Shown: positions 38,385 through 50,325 of the stretch, piece after piece | Layout: every line of letters begins with the position of its first letter | Numbering within the stretch: position 1 is the stretch's first letter | Assembly (NCBI GenBank): GCA_020853575.1 | Contig: JADYYP010000036.1 | Coordinates: 78,441-142,440, forward strand | Origin: Planctomycetota bacterium | GTDB lineage: Bacteria > Planctomycetota > UBA1135 > GCA-002686595 | Reading direction: 5' to 3' | DNA: 64,000 nt | The notes under the pieces: model-generated | Told to the model about the DNA's origin: nothing | Seen by the model: the letters and a program-made list of their open reading frames with translations, nothing else | Database searches by the model: none | Position numbers and translations under genes: made by a program

Positions 38385-39134
38385 TCAGTCCGGCGGATGC
38401 AGCTCGAAAGCGCCGTCGGGGATCTCGACATCGAGCTCGGGGCGATAGAACGTCGTGGTCTCGATGGTGACGCGCGACTCGAGCGCCAGCTCGCGTTCGA
38501 CGTCCGCCTCGAGGCCGCTCGCCCAACCCGCGCCCTCCGTCTCGGGCGCGAATCGCTGTTCGCGCTCGGCGGTCGCCAGCCGGCTGGAATACGCGCGCAG
38601 CAAGAGTCCGCGCTCGACATCGATCCACCACAGACCCGCGAAGCCGAAACTGGCGCTCGCCAGGCGCCAGGCCGGCCGGCCGTCGATCTCGTCGCGCGCG
38701 GCGAGCTCGAAGGCGTCGGGCGCGCGGCCGAAGGGCACTCCCGAGCTCAATCCAAGCATCTGAGGCGCCGTGTGCGACGCCTCGGCGGAGGGCGAGCGCC
38801 AGTCCGCCAGCACGTGCTCGATCGATGGCGTGAGTTCCAGTCGGCGCGAGCTGCCATCGCGCTGCGCCGCCCAGGCGTGAACGCCGCGCGCATCGCGCCA
38901 CAGCGCACGATGCTCCCAGCCTTCCGTCTCACGCCCCGAGCGCGCGCGCCGGAACTCGAACAAGAAGCGGTGCGGCCGCACGAACGCTGTCTGGAACGGA
39001 ACGCGCACCCCGAGCTCGCGGGCAGAGCTCGCGCCGCGATACGTGCGGTGCACCTCGCCTCGGTCGCGGTACGTCGAGCAAGCGGCGTAGACCCGCGCGC
39101 AGCGCGCGACGACCTCGGCCGCGCTCGGCGTCAA
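38385..39134 (-). CDS. Hypothetical protein, LolA/DUF2092-like beta-rich fold
   Basis: The product is 249 residues from a TTG at 39132-39134, chosen because it overlaps the upstream stop (TTGA) and GAGG lies 7 nt before it. The chain begins with a helix (AAEVVARCARVYAACSTYRD) then alternates beta strands: RFLFEFRRARSGRETEGWEH, PAWRLASASFGFAGLWWIDV, GLLLRAYSSR and a final TTFYRPELDVEIPDGAFEL. This resembles lipoprotein carriers or outer-membrane lipoprotein-sorting-like proteins, but there is no signal peptide from this start. It is translationally coupled to a metallo-hydrolase gene. Confidence 0.6.
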   Translation of the reverse strand: MTPSAAEVVARCARVYAACSTYRDRGEVHRTYRGASSARELGVRVPFQTAFVRPHRFLFEFRRARSGRETEGWEHRALWRDARGVHAWAAQRDGSSRRLELTPSIEHVLADWRSPSAEASHTAPQMLGLSSGVPFGRAPDAFELAARDEIDGRPAWRLASASFGFAGLWWIDVERGLLLRAYSSRLATAEREQRFAPETEGAGWASGLEADVERELALESRVTIETTTFYRPELDVEIPDGAFELHPPD

Positions 39135-40027
39135 GCGTGCGCCTCGACACGAACCGTCTTGAAGCGCTTGCCGTCGCGCTCGATGCGCGCGAAGGCGCTG
39201 TCGAGGTCGTGGTAGAAGAGTCCGAGCCAACCTCGCTCGCAGGCGTGCGCGATCCACTTCGAGCGCTGTTCGAACGAGCGCGCGACGTCGATGTCGTAGG
39301 CCATGATGTACGGCGGCTGGACGTGGTGCGTCGTCGGCACGACGTCGGACCAGAAGATCGCACCCTGCTCGCGGTCCTCGTCGAGCGTGATCACGGCCAC
39401 GCCATCGCTGTGCCCACCGAGCACGTGCGCGCGCAGGCCAGGGACGATGTCGGCGACACCCTCGTAGGCCGTGAGCAAGCCGGCGCGCACCAACGGCTCG
39501 ACGTCCTCGCGCCGATAGCTGGCGCGCCGAACGTGGTCGGGGTTGAGCGCGTTCTCGATCTCGACCTTCGGCAGGTAGTGACGCGCCGCGGGGAACAGCG
39601 CGCTGAGCACGCCGTCGCGCTCGACCACCGCCGCCCCGAAGTGGTCCCAGTGCGCGTGCGACGCGACCACGTGCGTGACCGTTTCGGGCGCGACACCCGC
39701 CGCACGCAGCGACTGCTCCAGCGTGGTGCCGGACTCGATGCCGTAGATCGAGCGTCGCTTGGCATCCCAGCGCTGACCGATGCCGACCTCGATCACGGCC
39801 TTGACCGCGCCGCGTTCCGCGAGGAACGGCCGCGAGGCCAGCAAGATGCGGTTGTCGGCGTCGGGCGGCGTCAACGCGCGCCACATCGTCGCCGGCACCA
39901 CCCCCCACATCGCGCCCCCGTCGAGCCGCAGGAAACCGTCGCTGAGCGCGGTGATGCGCCAGTCGCCGACCGAGTGGCTCTGGCGTTGGTAGATCGGGGC
40001 CGTGCGCGGCGCAGCAGCGGTGCTCAT
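39131..40027 (-). CDS. MBL-fold metallo-hydrolase
   Basis: The product is 298 residues. The metal-binding core is [14 protein letters not shown] (HxHxDH), followed by [16 protein letters not shown] (second His) and [20 protein letters not shown] (Asp and His). The fold and length suit the AHL-lactonase/AttM-like or general hydrolase group. The substrate is unknown; no signal peptide is present. It overlaps the downstream beta-rich hypothetical gene by 4 bp. Divergent from the hybrid kinase gene at 40204. Confidence 0.87.
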   Translation of the reverse strand: MSTAAAPRTAPIYQRQSHSVGDWRITALSDGFLRLDGGAMWGVVPATMWRALTPPDADNRILLASRPFLAERGAVKAVIEVGIGQRWDAKRRSIYGIESGTTLEQSLRAAGVAPETVTHVVASHAHWDHFGAAVVERDGVLSALFPAARHYLPKVEIENALNPDHVRRASYRREDVEPLVRAGLLTAYEGVADIVPGLRAHVLGGHSDGVAVITLDEDREQGAIFWSDVVPTTHHVQPPYIMAYDIDVARSFEQRSKWIAHACERGWLGLFYHDLDSAFARIERDGKRFKTVRVEAHA

Positions 40028-40203
40028 CCCGCCATCCGATCGGCAGCGCGCGGTCCCGTCAAGCTCGGCGCGACCTCGAGCAGTGCTTGTTTTGGCACGA
40101 CTGCGCTGCTCGACGTACGGGCAATCAAGCCCGCGCTACGCAGCACCGAAAGCACAAGCGCCCCCCAAAGCGTTCGCCCGCTCTCACTCCGAGCCGCCGC
40201 CGC

Positions 40204-42129
<1,926 letters not shown>

Positions 42130-42156
42130 CGGGAGTGCGCGGCGCTCGAGCGCAGA

Positions 42157-43323
42157 TCACTTCAGGATGCTGCGCGCGATGATCAAGCGCTGCACCTCGC
42201 TGGTGCCCTCGCCGATCACGCACAGCTTGGCGTCGCGCCACATGCGCTCGACCGGGTACTCGCGGCTGTAGCCCATGCCGCCGTAGATCTGGATCGCGTC
42301 GTACGTCGCGCGCATTGCGCACTCGGAGGCGAGCAACTTGCCCATCGCCGCCTCCTTCGAGTACGGCTGACCCAGGTCCTTCAAGCGCGCCGCGTGGTAC
42401 ACCAGGTGCCGCGCGGCTTCGATGTCGAGCGCCATGTTGGCGAGCTTGAACTGCACCGCCTGCTGATCGGCGAGCACACCGCCGAAGGCCTCGCGCTCCT
42501 TGGCGTACTTGAGCGCGCACTCGTAAGCGCCTTCGGCGATTCCGAGCGACAGCGCGCCGATCGAAATGCGCCCGCCGTCGAGCGTCTTCATGAAGGTCTT
42601 GAAGCCCTCGCCGGTCGGCCCGAGCAGGTGGTCCTTGGGGATGCGCGCGTCCTGGAACACCAAGCTGCCCCAGTCCGATCCGCGCATGCCGAGCTTGTGC
42701 TCGCCCGGCTCCAGGTGGAAGCCATCGATGCCCTTGGGCACGACGAACGCGCTGATGCCCTTGGCGCCGATGCCGGGCGTCGTCACGGCGGTGACGATGA
42801 ACGTGCCGGCGTAGTTGGCGTTCGTGCAGAAGCACTTGCGGCCATTGATGCGCCACTGGTCGCCCTCGAGCACCGCGGTGGTCTGTGTCCCGCCCGAATC
42901 CGATCCGGCGTTGGGCTCGGTCAGTCCGTAGGCGCCCATGTACTCACCGCGGATCAGCTTGGGCACGTACAAGTCGCGCAGATGTCCGCCGAAGGCGTAG
43001 ATCGGCCAGGTGCCGAGCGAGACCTGCGCCGCCAGCGTCAGCCCGGTGGAACCGCAGACCTTGGCGATTTCCTCCACCGCCAGGCAATACGAGAGCGTGT
43101 CGCCACCCGAGCCGCCGACCTCTTCGCTGAACGGAATGCCGGGCAGACCGAGTTCGACCATCTTCTTCCAGGTCTCGACCGGGAAGCGGTGGTGCTCGTC
43201 GATCTCGAAGGCGAGCGGAGCCACCTCGGTGCGCGCGAAGTCGCGCACCATGTCGCGGATCATCGTCTGCTGCTCGGAGAGGTCGAGACCGTGCTTGATT
43301 TCGGGCAACGTGATGCTGGCCAT
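42157..43323 (-). CDS. Acyl-CoA dehydrogenase
   Basis: The product is 388 residues with the standard three-part fold. Features: LSEQQTMIRDMVRDFARTEV at the start, YGLTEPNAGSDSGG (FAD-binding), KLGMRGSDWGSLVF, LDGGRISIGALSLGIAEGA, and near the end QIYGGMGYSREYPVERMWRD with Glu in VIGEGTSEVQRLIIAR (catalytic base). It makes a trans-2,3 double bond in a short- or branched-chain acyl-CoA. It is the last gene of the B12-mutase operon, 16 bp after the HTH gene. Isobutyryl-, 2-methylbutyryl- or butyryl-CoA are plausible substrates; the choice cannot be made from sequence. Confidence 0.93.
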   Translation of the reverse strand: MASITLPEIKHGLDLSEQQTMIRDMVRDFARTEVAPLAFEIDEHHRFPVETWKKMVELGLPGIPFSEEVGGSGGDTLSYCLAVEEIAKVCGSTGLTLAAQVSLGTWPIYAFGGHLRDLYVPKLIRGEYMGAYGLTEPNAGSDSGGTQTTAVLEGDQWRINGRKCFCTNANYAGTFIVTAVTTPGIGAKGISAFVVPKGIDGFHLEPGEHKLGMRGSDWGSLVFQDARIPKDHLLGPTGEGFKTFMKTLDGGRISIGALSLGIAEGAYECALKYAKEREAFGGVLADQQAVQFKLANMALDIEAARHLVYHAARLKDLGQPYSKEAAMGKLLASECAMRATYDAIQIYGGMGYSREYPVERMWRDAKLCVIGEGTSEVQRLIIARSILK

Positions 43324-43339
43324 GTGAATTCGCTCGTTC

Positions 43340-43627
43340 CTAGTACTCGATGTTCCAACCGGCGGTGCGACGCGCGCGCTCGGGCTTGATCGGCGTCGGC
43401 GACTCGTCGTCGTCGTCCGTCTGTTGGTTGTAGAAGTCCTTCGAGCGGCCGCTGCCGACCCACTCGATCAGCGCCGCGCGCGAGAACTTCCACTCGCGCC
43501 CGATCTTGCGCGCCGGGATGTTCTGTGTGTGCAGCACCTTGTTGAAGGTCTTGACGCTGACGCCCAGCAGCAGAGCTGCCTCTTCGATGGTCAGGATGTC
43601 CCGTTGAGTCGGAGTGATCTCGCTCAT
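43340..43627 (-). CDS. Excisionase-type helix-turn-helix DNA-binding protein
   Basis: The product is 95 residues. Residues ~11-60 form a MerR/excisionase-like winged [43 protein letters not shown] and RAALIEWV. The tail is acidic (DDDDESP) then basic. Such domains bind DNA and in metabolic operons can serve as small regulators. The ATG at 43627 overlaps the stop of the B12-binding subunit gene (ATGA), so it is part of the operon and could control it. There are no mobile-element genes nearby, so a phage excisionase role is unlikely. Confidence 0.85.
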   Translation of the reverse strand: MSEITPTQRDILTIEEAALLLGVSVKTFNKVLHTQNIPARKIGREWKFSRAALIEWVGSGRSKDFYNQQTDDDDESPTPIKPERARRTAGWNIEY

Positions 43628-44058
43628 GACTGCTCTCCCTCGGCGCCGCGGCGCTTTTCGACTTCCGCGCGGATCCACTTGGCGATGTCCTCGGTCGGCG
43701 TGCCGGGGCCGAAGAGCCGCGCGTAACCCTGGCGATGCAGGGCTTCCATGTCCTCGAGGGGGATGATGCCGCCCCCGGTCAAGAGCACGTGTCCCATGCC
43801 ACGCTTGTCCAACTCGGCCTTGACGCGCGGAAAAAGCGCCATGTGCGCGCCGGACAGGATCGACAAGCCGACGACATCGACGTCCTCCTGCGCCGCGATC
43901 TCGGCGATCGCGTCGGGCGTCTGGTGCAGGCCGGTGTAGATCACTTCCATGCCATGGTCGCGCAACGCGCTGGCAACCGTCTTGGCGCCGCGGTCGTGAC
44001 CATCGAGGCCGGGCTTGCCGACCAAGACGCGAATCTTCGAGTTGGCTGTCATGTGCAT
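43624..44058 (-). CDS. B12-binding subunit of acyl-CoA mutase (IcmB/methylmalonyl-CoA mutase C-terminal type)
   Basis: The product is 144 residues and is a single cobalamin-binding domain. The DxHxxG motif (Asp19-Gly-His21-Asp-Arg-Gly24) supplies the His that coordinates cobalt, in [12 protein letters not shown]. Later landmarks are [40 protein letters not shown] and [16 protein letters not shown]. Together with the large subunit at 44301-45971 it forms a two-protein mutase, as in isobutyryl-CoA mutase IcmA/IcmB. It lies just after a small membrane protein gene. ATG at 44058 is used; an ATG two codons in is an alternative. Confidence 0.93.
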   Translation of the reverse strand: MHMTANSKIRVLVGKPGLDGHDRGAKTVASALRDHGMEVIYTGLHQTPDAIAEIAAQEDVDVVGLSILSGAHMALFPRVKAELDKRGMGHVLLTGGGIIPLEDMEALHRQGYARLFGPGTPTEDIAKWIRAEVEKRRGAEGEQS

Positions 44059-44059
44059 C

Positions 44060-44290
44060 TCAGAGCTTCTTCCAGAGTGCGGTCAGACCTTGCTTGGCGA
44101 CCCAGCCCGTTCCCAGGCAGCACAGCCCGACGAACAAGGCCCAGCCGCCGCTGCGGGGGATGCGGATCTCGATCAGGTCGAATCCCAAGCCACGCAAGGT
44201 GTAATCGACGCCGACCACCACGGTGACGACCGCCGGTACGATCAGCACCAGCGCCAGCAACTTGAGCGGACCTGTCGAGTTCTTCGCCAT
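44060..44290 (-). CDS. Small two-helix membrane protein within the mutase operon
   Basis: The product is 76 residues, beginning [10 protein letters not shown] at the ATG at 44290. Two hydrophobic helices are seen at about residues 10-28 ([19 protein letters not shown]) and 48-67, with a polar loop between and a basic C-terminus (ALWKKL). I do not recognise the family. It sits between the mutase large-subunit gene (10 bp upstream) and the B12-binding-subunit gene (1 bp downstream). This placement suggests the membrane protein may anchor or assist the mutase, or be a neutral insertion; this is inference. Confidence 0.75.
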   Translation of the reverse strand: MAKNSTGPLKLLALVLIVPAVVTVVVGVDYTLRGLGFDLIEIRIPRSGGWALFVGLCCLGTGWVAKQGLTALWKKL

Positions 44291-44300
44291 CGGCTCGACC

Positions 44301-45971
44301 TCACAGGATCTTCGGCTCCTTGTAGTGACCGAACTCGGCGCGCAGCACGTCGGCGATCTCGCCCAGCGTGCACTCGGCGTGGGCTGCCGCGACGAAGCGC
44401 TCGAGCAGGTTGTCCGTGCCCTTGCACGCATCGCGGATGTCGCCCAGCGCGCGCTTGGCCTTGGACGCGTCGCGTCGGCTGCGCAGCCGCGCCAGTCGTT
44501 CGTGCTGCTCGCGCTCGACCGCAGGGTCGATCTTGTGCAGCTCGATCGTCGGGCCCTGCTGGCCCTCGACGTAGCAATTGACACCGACGACCTTCTTGGA
44601 GCCGCGCTCGACCGCCGCTTGATAGGCGACCGCCGAGCGATGGATTTCGCGCTGGATGTAGCCCTGTTCCGTGGCGGCGACCACTCCGCCGCGGCGCGCG
44701 ATCTCTTGGAAATAGCGCTCGGCCTCTTGCTCGAGCCGGTTGGTCTGCGCCTCGACGAAGTACGAGCCGCCCAGCGGGTCGATGACGTGCGCGACCTCGA
44801 TCTCCTCGGCGATGATCTGCTGCGTGCGCAGCGCGATCTTCACGGCTTTCTCGGTCGGCAGCGAGAGCGTCTCGTCCATCGAGTTGGTGTGCAGCGACTG
44901 CGTGCCGCCCAGCACGGCCGCGAGCGCTTCGAACGCCGTGCGCACGATGTTGTTCTCGGGCTGCTGCGCGGTCAGCGATACGCCGGCGGTCTGCGTGTGG
45001 AAGCGCACCATCCACGAGCGCGGGTCCTTGGCGCCGAACTCGTCGCGCAGCTTGCGCGCCCAGATGCGCCGCGCGGCGCGGAACTTGGCGATCTCCTCGA
45101 AGAAGTCCAGGTGGCTGTCGAAGAAGAAGCTCAAGCGCGGCGCGAACTCGTCGACGTCGAGCCCGGCGGCGATGCCGCGGCGCACGTACTCGAAGCCGTT
45201 GGCGAGCGTGAAGGCCAGCTCCTGCGCGGCCGTCGAGCCCGCCTCGCGGATGTGGTAGCCCGAGATCGAGATCGTGTTCCACTGCGGCACACGCCGAGCG
45301 CAGTAGCCCATGACGTCGGTGATCATGCGCAACGCCGGCTCGGCCGGAACCAACCAAGCGTGCTGCGCCTGGTACTCCTTGAGGATGTCGTTCTGGACCG
45401 TGCCGCGCAGCAGCTTGGGGTCGACGCCCTGGCGTTCACCGCAGGCGATGTAGAACGCCAGCAGGATCGGCGCCGGACCGTTGATCGTCATCGAGGTCGA
45501 GACATCCTGCAGCGGGATGCCCGACATCAAGGTCTGCATGTCCTCGAGCGAGCTGATCGCGACGCCGACCTGTCCGACCTCCCCGAAGGCGTGGGCGTGG
45601 TCGGAGTCGTAGCCCATCAAGGTCGGGAAGTCGAAGGCCGTGCTCAGGCCGGTCTGACCGTGCGCCAGCAAGAACTTGAAGCGCTCGTTGGTCTGGCGCG
45701 CGCTCCCGAAGCCAGCGAACTGACGCATGGTCCACAGGCGGCTGCGGTACATCGTGGGATGCACGCCGCGCGTGAACGGGAAAGCGCCGGGATATCCGAG
45801 GTCGCGCTCCGGATCGCACGCCGCGTCCTCGGGTGCATACAGCGGAGCGAGTGCGGCGCCCGAGAGCGTGCTGAACTCGACGCCGCGCTTCTTGGCCTCG
45901 TCGAAGGCGCGTTGCCACTCGGCGCGGGCGTCGACCGCGCGGACATTGGAGCGGGAATCGGAGAAGGTCAT
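44301..45971 (-). CDS. B12-dependent acyl-CoA mutase large subunit, isobutyryl-CoA mutase-like
   Basis: The product is 556 residues, the catalytic TIM barrel of the methylmalonyl-CoA mutase family without the B12 domain. It has HPTMYRSRLWTMRQFAGFG, GLSTAFDFPTLMGYDSDH, TVQNDILKEYQAQ, WNTISISGYHIREAG and GGTQSLHTNSMDE. By my alignment Phe85 replaces Tyr89 and Gln203 replaces Arg207 of Propionibacterium methylmalonyl-CoA mutase; these replacements are known to mark isobutyryl-CoA mutase (n-butyryl-CoA to isobutyryl-CoA). Ala112 lies where 2-hydroxyisobutyryl-CoA mutase has Asp. The ATG at 45971 overlaps the stop of the MeaB gene. Automated pipelines would probably call it methylmalonyl-CoA mutase. 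Confidence 0.9.
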   Translation of the reverse strand: MTFSDSRSNVRAVDARAEWQRAFDEAKKRGVEFSTLSGAALAPLYAPEDAACDPERDLGYPGAFPFTRGVHPTMYRSRLWTMRQFAGFGSARQTNERFKFLLAHGQTGLSTAFDFPTLMGYDSDHAHAFGEVGQVGVAISSLEDMQTLMSGIPLQDVSTSMTINGPAPILLAFYIACGERQGVDPKLLRGTVQNDILKEYQAQHAWLVPAEPALRMITDVMGYCARRVPQWNTISISGYHIREAGSTAAQELAFTLANGFEYVRRGIAAGLDVDEFAPRLSFFFDSHLDFFEEIAKFRAARRIWARKLRDEFGAKDPRSWMVRFHTQTAGVSLTAQQPENNIVRTAFEALAAVLGGTQSLHTNSMDETLSLPTEKAVKIALRTQQIIAEEIEVAHVIDPLGGSYFVEAQTNRLEQEAERYFQEIARRGGVVAATEQGYIQREIHRSAVAYQAAVERGSKKVVGVNCYVEGQQGPTIELHKIDPAVEREQHERLARLRSRRDASKAKRALGDIRDACKGTDNLLERFVAAAHAECTLGEIADVLRAEFGHYKEPKIL

Positions 45972-46933
45972 CGCTGGGCCTCCGTCGGCGTCTTCAAGCA
46001 GCTCATGACTTCGGAGAGTAACGTCGCCGCGAGTTCCTGGGGCGAGCGACCGAGCTCCAGCTCGCGTTCGACACGCGCGCTCCAACCCCGCGGCCCCCAC
46101 AGCTGCTCGGCGAGAAGCTCAGCCAACATGTGGTGCACTTGCTGGACGCGCTTCTTGCGCCGCGCCGACTCGAGTCCCTGTGCAACGACGTGCGCGCGGT
46201 GAGCCTCGACCGCCTCGAGCACCTGTTCGACGCCAGCTTGCGTTCCCGCGCTGGCCGCGACCACCGGCACGTTCCAGGCGCGCTTGAGGAAGCGCACGTG
46301 CACGGCCTCGTTCAGGTCGTTGAGCAATCGATCCGCGCCGGGCAGGTCCGACTTGTTGACCACCAGCACGTCCGCGACCTCGAGCAGACCAGCCTTCATC
46401 GCCTGGATCGAGTCCCCGGCGCCGGGGCACAGCACGACCACGACCGTGTCAGCGGCGTCGAGCACGTCGTACTCCGCCTGACCGACGCCAACGGTCTCGA
46501 GCACGAGCGAGTCGAAGCCGAAGGCGTCGAGCACGTCGCACGCGCTCGCCGACGCGCGCGCCAAGCCGCCGTGGCTGCCGCGCGAGGCCATCGAGCGGAT
46601 GTACACGCCCGGATCGAGCGTGCGGTCGTCCATGCGGATGCGATCGCCGAGCAGCGCGCCGCCGGTGAACGGGCTCGTCGGGTCGACGGCGACGATGCCC
46701 ACGGTCTTCGAGCGCGAGCGCTCCAGACGCGCCAACTCGTTGACCAGTGTGCTCTTCCCGGCGCCGGGCGGACCGGTGACGCCGATGCGCCAAGCGCGCC
46801 CGACCCTGGGCCACAAGGCGACGAACTCAGCGGCGAAACGCGGGTCGGCGTTCTCGGCCCAGGTGATCAGCCGCGCCAGAGCGCTGCGATCGCCGCGGAC
46901 CAGACGCTCGGCCAGGTTGTGCGCTTGAGCCAC
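45968..46933 (-). CDS. meaB: MeaB/ArgK-type G-protein chaperone of the B12 mutase
   Basis: The product is 321 residues from a GTG at 46931-46933 (GGAAGAG lies just upstream). The G domain shows Walker A GVTGPPGAGKST (P-loop 54-61), VAVDPTSPFTGGALLGDRIR, LETVGVGQAEYDV (switch II) and VVNKSDLPGADRLL. This is the MeaB/MMAA family, which protects and reloads adenosylcobalamin on acyl-CoA mutases using GTP. It overlaps the mutase large-subunit gene by 4 bp, giving coupled synthesis. In IcmF proteins the same module is fused to the mutase; here it is separate. Confidence 0.94.
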   Translation of the reverse strand: MAQAHNLAERLVRGDRSALARLITWAENADPRFAAEFVALWPRVGRAWRIGVTGPPGAGKSTLVNELARLERSRSKTVGIVAVDPTSPFTGGALLGDRIRMDDRTLDPGVYIRSMASRGSHGGLARASASACDVLDAFGFDSLVLETVGVGQAEYDVLDAADTVVVVLCPGAGDSIQAMKAGLLEVADVLVVNKSDLPGADRLLNDLNEAVHVRFLKRAWNVPVVAASAGTQAGVEQVLEAVEAHRAHVVAQGLESARRKKRVQQVHHMLAELLAEQLWGPRGWSARVERELELGRSPQELAATLLSEVMSCLKTPTEAQR

Positions 46934-46949
46934 GTCGCTCTTCCGCAGA

Positions 46950-48089
46950 TCAGCCGAGGACCGCGCGCGCGATCACGAGCCGCTGGATGTCCGTCGCACC
47001 CTCGTAGATCTCGGTGATGCGCGCGTCGCGGAACAGGCGTTCCGCGATGAAGTGGTCGGTGTAGCCTGCGCCGCCGTGGATCTGGAGGCACTCGTCGGCG
47101 CAGAAGTTGGCCGATTGGGAGGCGAACAGCTTGGCCTCCGCAGCCTGTCGACCACAGGGCTCGCCACGGTCGCGCAGCCACGCCGCCTTGTGCACCAACA
47201 TGCGCGCGGCGTCGCTGCGCGTCTGCATGTCGGCGATCTTGTGCTGGATCGCTTGGAAGTGCGCGATGGGCTTGCCGAACTGCTGGCGCACCTTGGCGTA
47301 GGCCACGGCGTTTTCGATGCAGGCCTGGGCGATGCCCACCGATTGCGAGGCGATGCCGATGCGCCCGCCGTCGAGGGTGTCCATGGCGATCGGGAAGCCG
47401 CGGTCGACTCCGCCGAGCACGTTGGCCGCCGGCACGCGGCAGTTGTCGAATTCGAGCTCGACCGCGGGCGAGCCCCGGATGCCGCACTTGAGCTCCTTCT
47501 TGCCCACTTTGAAGCCCGGTGCGTTCGCGGGCACGATGAAGGCGCTGATGCCCTTGGCCTTGGCGACGTCGGGATTGGTGCGCGCGTAGACGATCACCAC
47601 GCCTGCGAGCGAGCCCGTGGTGACCCAGATCTTGGTGCCGTTCAGCACGAAGTGGTCGCCATCGCGCACGGCGCGCGTCGACAGCGCCGCAGCGTCCGAG
47701 CCCGAGCCCGGCTCGGTCAGCGCGTAGGCTCCCAGGATCTCACCGCTGGCGAGCTTCGGCAGCCACTCGCGCTTCTGCGCCTCGCTGCCGTACTTCGTCA
47801 GCGGCGAGCACACCAAGCTGTTGTGCACGCTGACCGTCACGCCCGTCGCCGCGCAGGCGCGGTTGAGCTCCTCGAGCACGATCGACAGGGCCAGATTGCC
47901 CAGACCCGCGCCACCGTGACTCTCGGGAACGGTCAGGCCCCAGAAGCCCAGCTCGCCGATCTGCTTCCACACCGCATCGTCGATGTGCGCCTCGCGATCG
48001 TGCGCGGTCGCGCGCGGCATCAGCTCGCGTTCGGCGAAATCACGCGCGGCGTCGCGCACGAGCGTCAATTCTTCGGAGAGTTCGAACAT
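46950..48089 (-). CDS. Acyl-CoA dehydrogenase, short-chain/butyryl-CoA type
   Basis: The product is 379 residues. Landmarks: FELSEELTLVRDAARDFAER, AYALTEPGSGSDAAAL, TTGSLAGVVIVYART, KCGIRGSPAVELEFDNCRVP, LDGGRIGIASQSVGIAQA and QIHGGAGYTDHFIAERLFRD. The catalytic Glu is in ITEIYEGATDIQRLVIAR, the position used by short-chain/butyryl-CoA dehydrogenases. It would oxidise butyryl-CoA to crotonyl-CoA with FAD. It is 4th from neither end but between the hydroxyacyl-CoA dehydrogenase gene (3 bp) and meaB (16 bp) in the operon. Confidence 0.93.
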   Translation of the reverse strand: MFELSEELTLVRDAARDFAERELMPRATAHDREAHIDDAVWKQIGELGFWGLTVPESHGGAGLGNLALSIVLEELNRACAATGVTVSVHNSLVCSPLTKYGSEAQKREWLPKLASGEILGAYALTEPGSGSDAAALSTRAVRDGDHFVLNGTKIWVTTGSLAGVVIVYARTNPDVAKAKGISAFIVPANAPGFKVGKKELKCGIRGSPAVELEFDNCRVPAANVLGGVDRGFPIAMDTLDGGRIGIASQSVGIAQACIENAVAYAKVRQQFGKPIAHFQAIQHKIADMQTRSDAARMLVHKAAWLRDRGEPCGRQAAEAKLFASQSANFCADECLQIHGGAGYTDHFIAERLFRDARITEIYEGATDIQRLVIARAVLG

Positions 48090-48092
48090 CGC

Positions 48093-48944
<852 letters not shown>

Positions 48945-48947
48945 GGC

Positions 48948-50132
48948 CTAGAGCGCCTCCACCGCCATCGAGACCGCATTTCCACCGCCCAGGCACAGCG
49001 AGGCCATGCCGGTCTTCGCTTTGCGCTGCGCCATCGCGTGCAGCAGCGTGGTCAGCACGCGACAGCCGCTGGCACCGATCGGATGACCGAGCGCGACCGC
49101 GCCGCCGTTGACGTTGACGCGCTGGGGATCGAGCTCGAGCACGCGCATCAGCGCCAGGGCCGCCACGGAGAAGGCCTCGTTGATCTCGTGCAGCTCGAAA
49201 TCGGCCGGCTTGCGGCCGACCTTCGCGGCCACGCCGCGGATCGAATGCTCGGGCGCCATCATCACCCACTCCGGAGCGCACCCGCCGGTGCCGTAGGCGA
49301 CCACGCGCGCTTGCGGCCGAACTCCCAGGGCGCGGGCGCGCTCCGCGCTCATGACCACGATGGCCGAGGCACCGTCGTTGATCGAGGAGGCATTGGCCGC
49401 AGTCACCGTGCCGCCGTCGGGCTTGAAGGCCGGCTTGAGCTTGGCGATGCCCTCGGGAGTCGTGTCGCCCTTGATGCCCTCGTCGAGCGTGAACTGCAGC
49501 GCGTCCCCCTTCTTCTGCGGGATCGCCACGGCGAACTTCTCCGCCTCGAAGCGCCCGGCCGCCGTCGCTTCCGCAGCGCGCCGATGGCTCTGTGCCGCGA
49601 ACGCGTCCTGCATGGCGCGCGTGATCTCGTATTTCTCGGCGACCTTCTCGCCGGTGATGCCCATGTGGAAGTCGTTGTAGATGTCCCACAGCCCGTCCCA
49701 GACCATGGAGTCGATCAGCTTGCCGTGGCCCAAGCGAACGCCGGCGCGCGCCTCGGGGAGCAGGTAGGGCGCGTTGGTCATGCTCTCCATGCCGCCCGCG
49801 ACGATCACCTCGGCGTCGCCGGCGCGGATGGCCTGCGCGGCGAGCATCACGGCCTTCAGACCCGAGCCGCAGACCTTGTTCACGGTGAAGGCCCCCACCG
49901 AATCGGGGATGCCAGCCTTGCGCGAGGCCTGGCGCGCGGGGTTCTGACCGAGCCCCGCCTGCAGCACGTTGCCCATGATGACCTCCTGGACGGCGTCGGC
50001 GGGCACACCGGCCCGGCGCAGCGCTTCGCGGATGGCGAAGGCCCCCAGGTCGGGGGCTCGGAAGCCCTGTAGCGAGCCTTGGAACTTGGCGATCGGGGTG
50101 CGGCAAGCGCCGGCGAGGACGACGTCCTTCAC
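48948..50132 (-). CDS. Acetyl-CoA C-acetyltransferase (thiolase), first gene of mutase operon
   Basis: The product is 394 residues. Nucleophile Cys88 is in [55 protein letters not shown] (His) and [12 protein letters not shown] follow. I chose the GTG at 50130-50132 because AAGGAG lies 7 nt before it and the frame upstream has no thiolase homology. It splits acetoacetyl-CoA into two acetyl-CoA or makes it. As first gene of the minus-strand operon, its promoter must lie in the 193 bp before the divergent sigma-factor gene at 50326. Confidence 0.94.
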   Translation of the reverse strand: MKDVVLAGACRTPIAKFQGSLQGFRAPDLGAFAIREALRRAGVPADAVQEVIMGNVLQAGLGQNPARQASRKAGIPDSVGAFTVNKVCGSGLKAVMLAAQAIRAGDAEVIVAGGMESMTNAPYLLPEARAGVRLGHGKLIDSMVWDGLWDIYNDFHMGITGEKVAEKYEITRAMQDAFAAQSHRRAAEATAAGRFEAEKFAVAIPQKKGDALQFTLDEGIKGDTTPEGIAKLKPAFKPDGGTVTAANASSINDGASAIVVMSAERARALGVRPQARVVAYGTGGCAPEWVMMAPEHSIRGVAAKVGRKPADFELHEINEAFSVAALALMRVLELDPQRVNVNGGAVALGHPIGASGCRVLTTLLHAMAQRKAKTGMASLCLGGGNAVSMAVEAL

Positions 50133-50325
50133 GGGTGAACTCCTTGGGGGCCGGACAGACGAAGGGGCGGAAGAGAATACGGTGCGGTCCGAGTTCCCAC
50201 CACCTTCCACGGAACGTCCCTGCTCACTCCATCCGCCGGAGGTCGCAGGCGCGCGCCAACGGTTCCTTGCATCGTGACACGGCGCCCGCGATCCGCGAGA
50301 CTCCTAGGGGTCGTTCGGAGCCAAC

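Noticed and set aside
43340..43627. Mobile-element excisionase
   Set aside because: No integrase, attachment site or phage gene nearby, and the gene is translationally coupled within a metabolic operon.
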